From Tridacna crocea (taxonomy: Eukaryota; Mollusca; Bivalvia; Cardiida; Cardiidae): a DNA stretch of 64,000 nt. Below are more model-generated notes on this DNA. The model saw only the letters and a list, made by a program, of their open reading frames with translations, made no database searches and was not told the origin of the DNA. The DNA is not shown here. Within the stretch, counting starts at the first letter, position 1. The stretch is taken from NCBI GenBank assembly GCA_943736015.1, contig OX031060.1, positions 11,979,501-12,043,500 of the forward strand. Direction: 5' to 3'.

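Overview
The window is a stretch of an animal genome that holds part of one very large split gene on the + strand. It is AT-rich, with GT-AG introns and tRNA-derived SINEs, and its introns are crowded with short non-autonomous DNA transposons. Several repeat types look like those I associate with bivalve molluscs: elements opening with a run of cgtc/ccgt units, a tgagcac/gtgctca hairpin head, and tandem-repeat cores of about 155 bases. A bivalve is therefore my best guess, as an inference rather than a proof.

The gene is the homologue of UTP20 (DRIM), a giant HEAT/ARM-repeat scaffold protein of the small-subunit (SSU) processome, which matures 18S rRNA in the nucleolus. I place 47 exons (the first and last cut by the window edges) totalling about 7,106 coding bases, or 2,368 whole codons. 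One reading frame stays open through all 46 junctions, every intron is GT-AG, and phases agree at each junction. Against a usual animal UTP20 length of roughly 2,800 residues, the amino terminus (several hundred residues) lies upstream and a short basic tail lies downstream. Exons make up about 11 percent of the window. No second gene is supported.

Most of the rest is repeats. The dominant one is a palindromic MITE of about 225 bases, called family A here, with some 80 full, partial or diverged copies in both orientations. It ends in TTAA-CCCTTTACC / GGTAAAGGG-TTAA and carries a central near-perfect hairpin of about 60 bases. A sister family B (7 copies) has the same ends but another hairpin loop. 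TTAA target sites and C3 termini suggest piggyBac-type MITEs. Other families are Helentron-like elements with minisatellite cores (2.3-3.5, 22.1-23.4, 46.4-47.4, 55.5-57.3 kb), several SINE families, an AACCCTATGTTGTGGGTA palindrome family, a gtattcacc palindrome family, and a 63-base-TIR element at 26.1-26.7 kb.

Layout: 1-13 kb has exons 1-12 with A, B and Helentron-like insertions; 13-26 kb has exons 12-21 and the densest, nested A copies; 26-43 kb has exons 22-34; 43-48 kb is the longest intron, with a CpG-rich repeat-poor segment; 48-64 kb has exons 35-47. Several repeats lie against or within splice-site regions, and exon 13 has a duplicated decoy acceptor.
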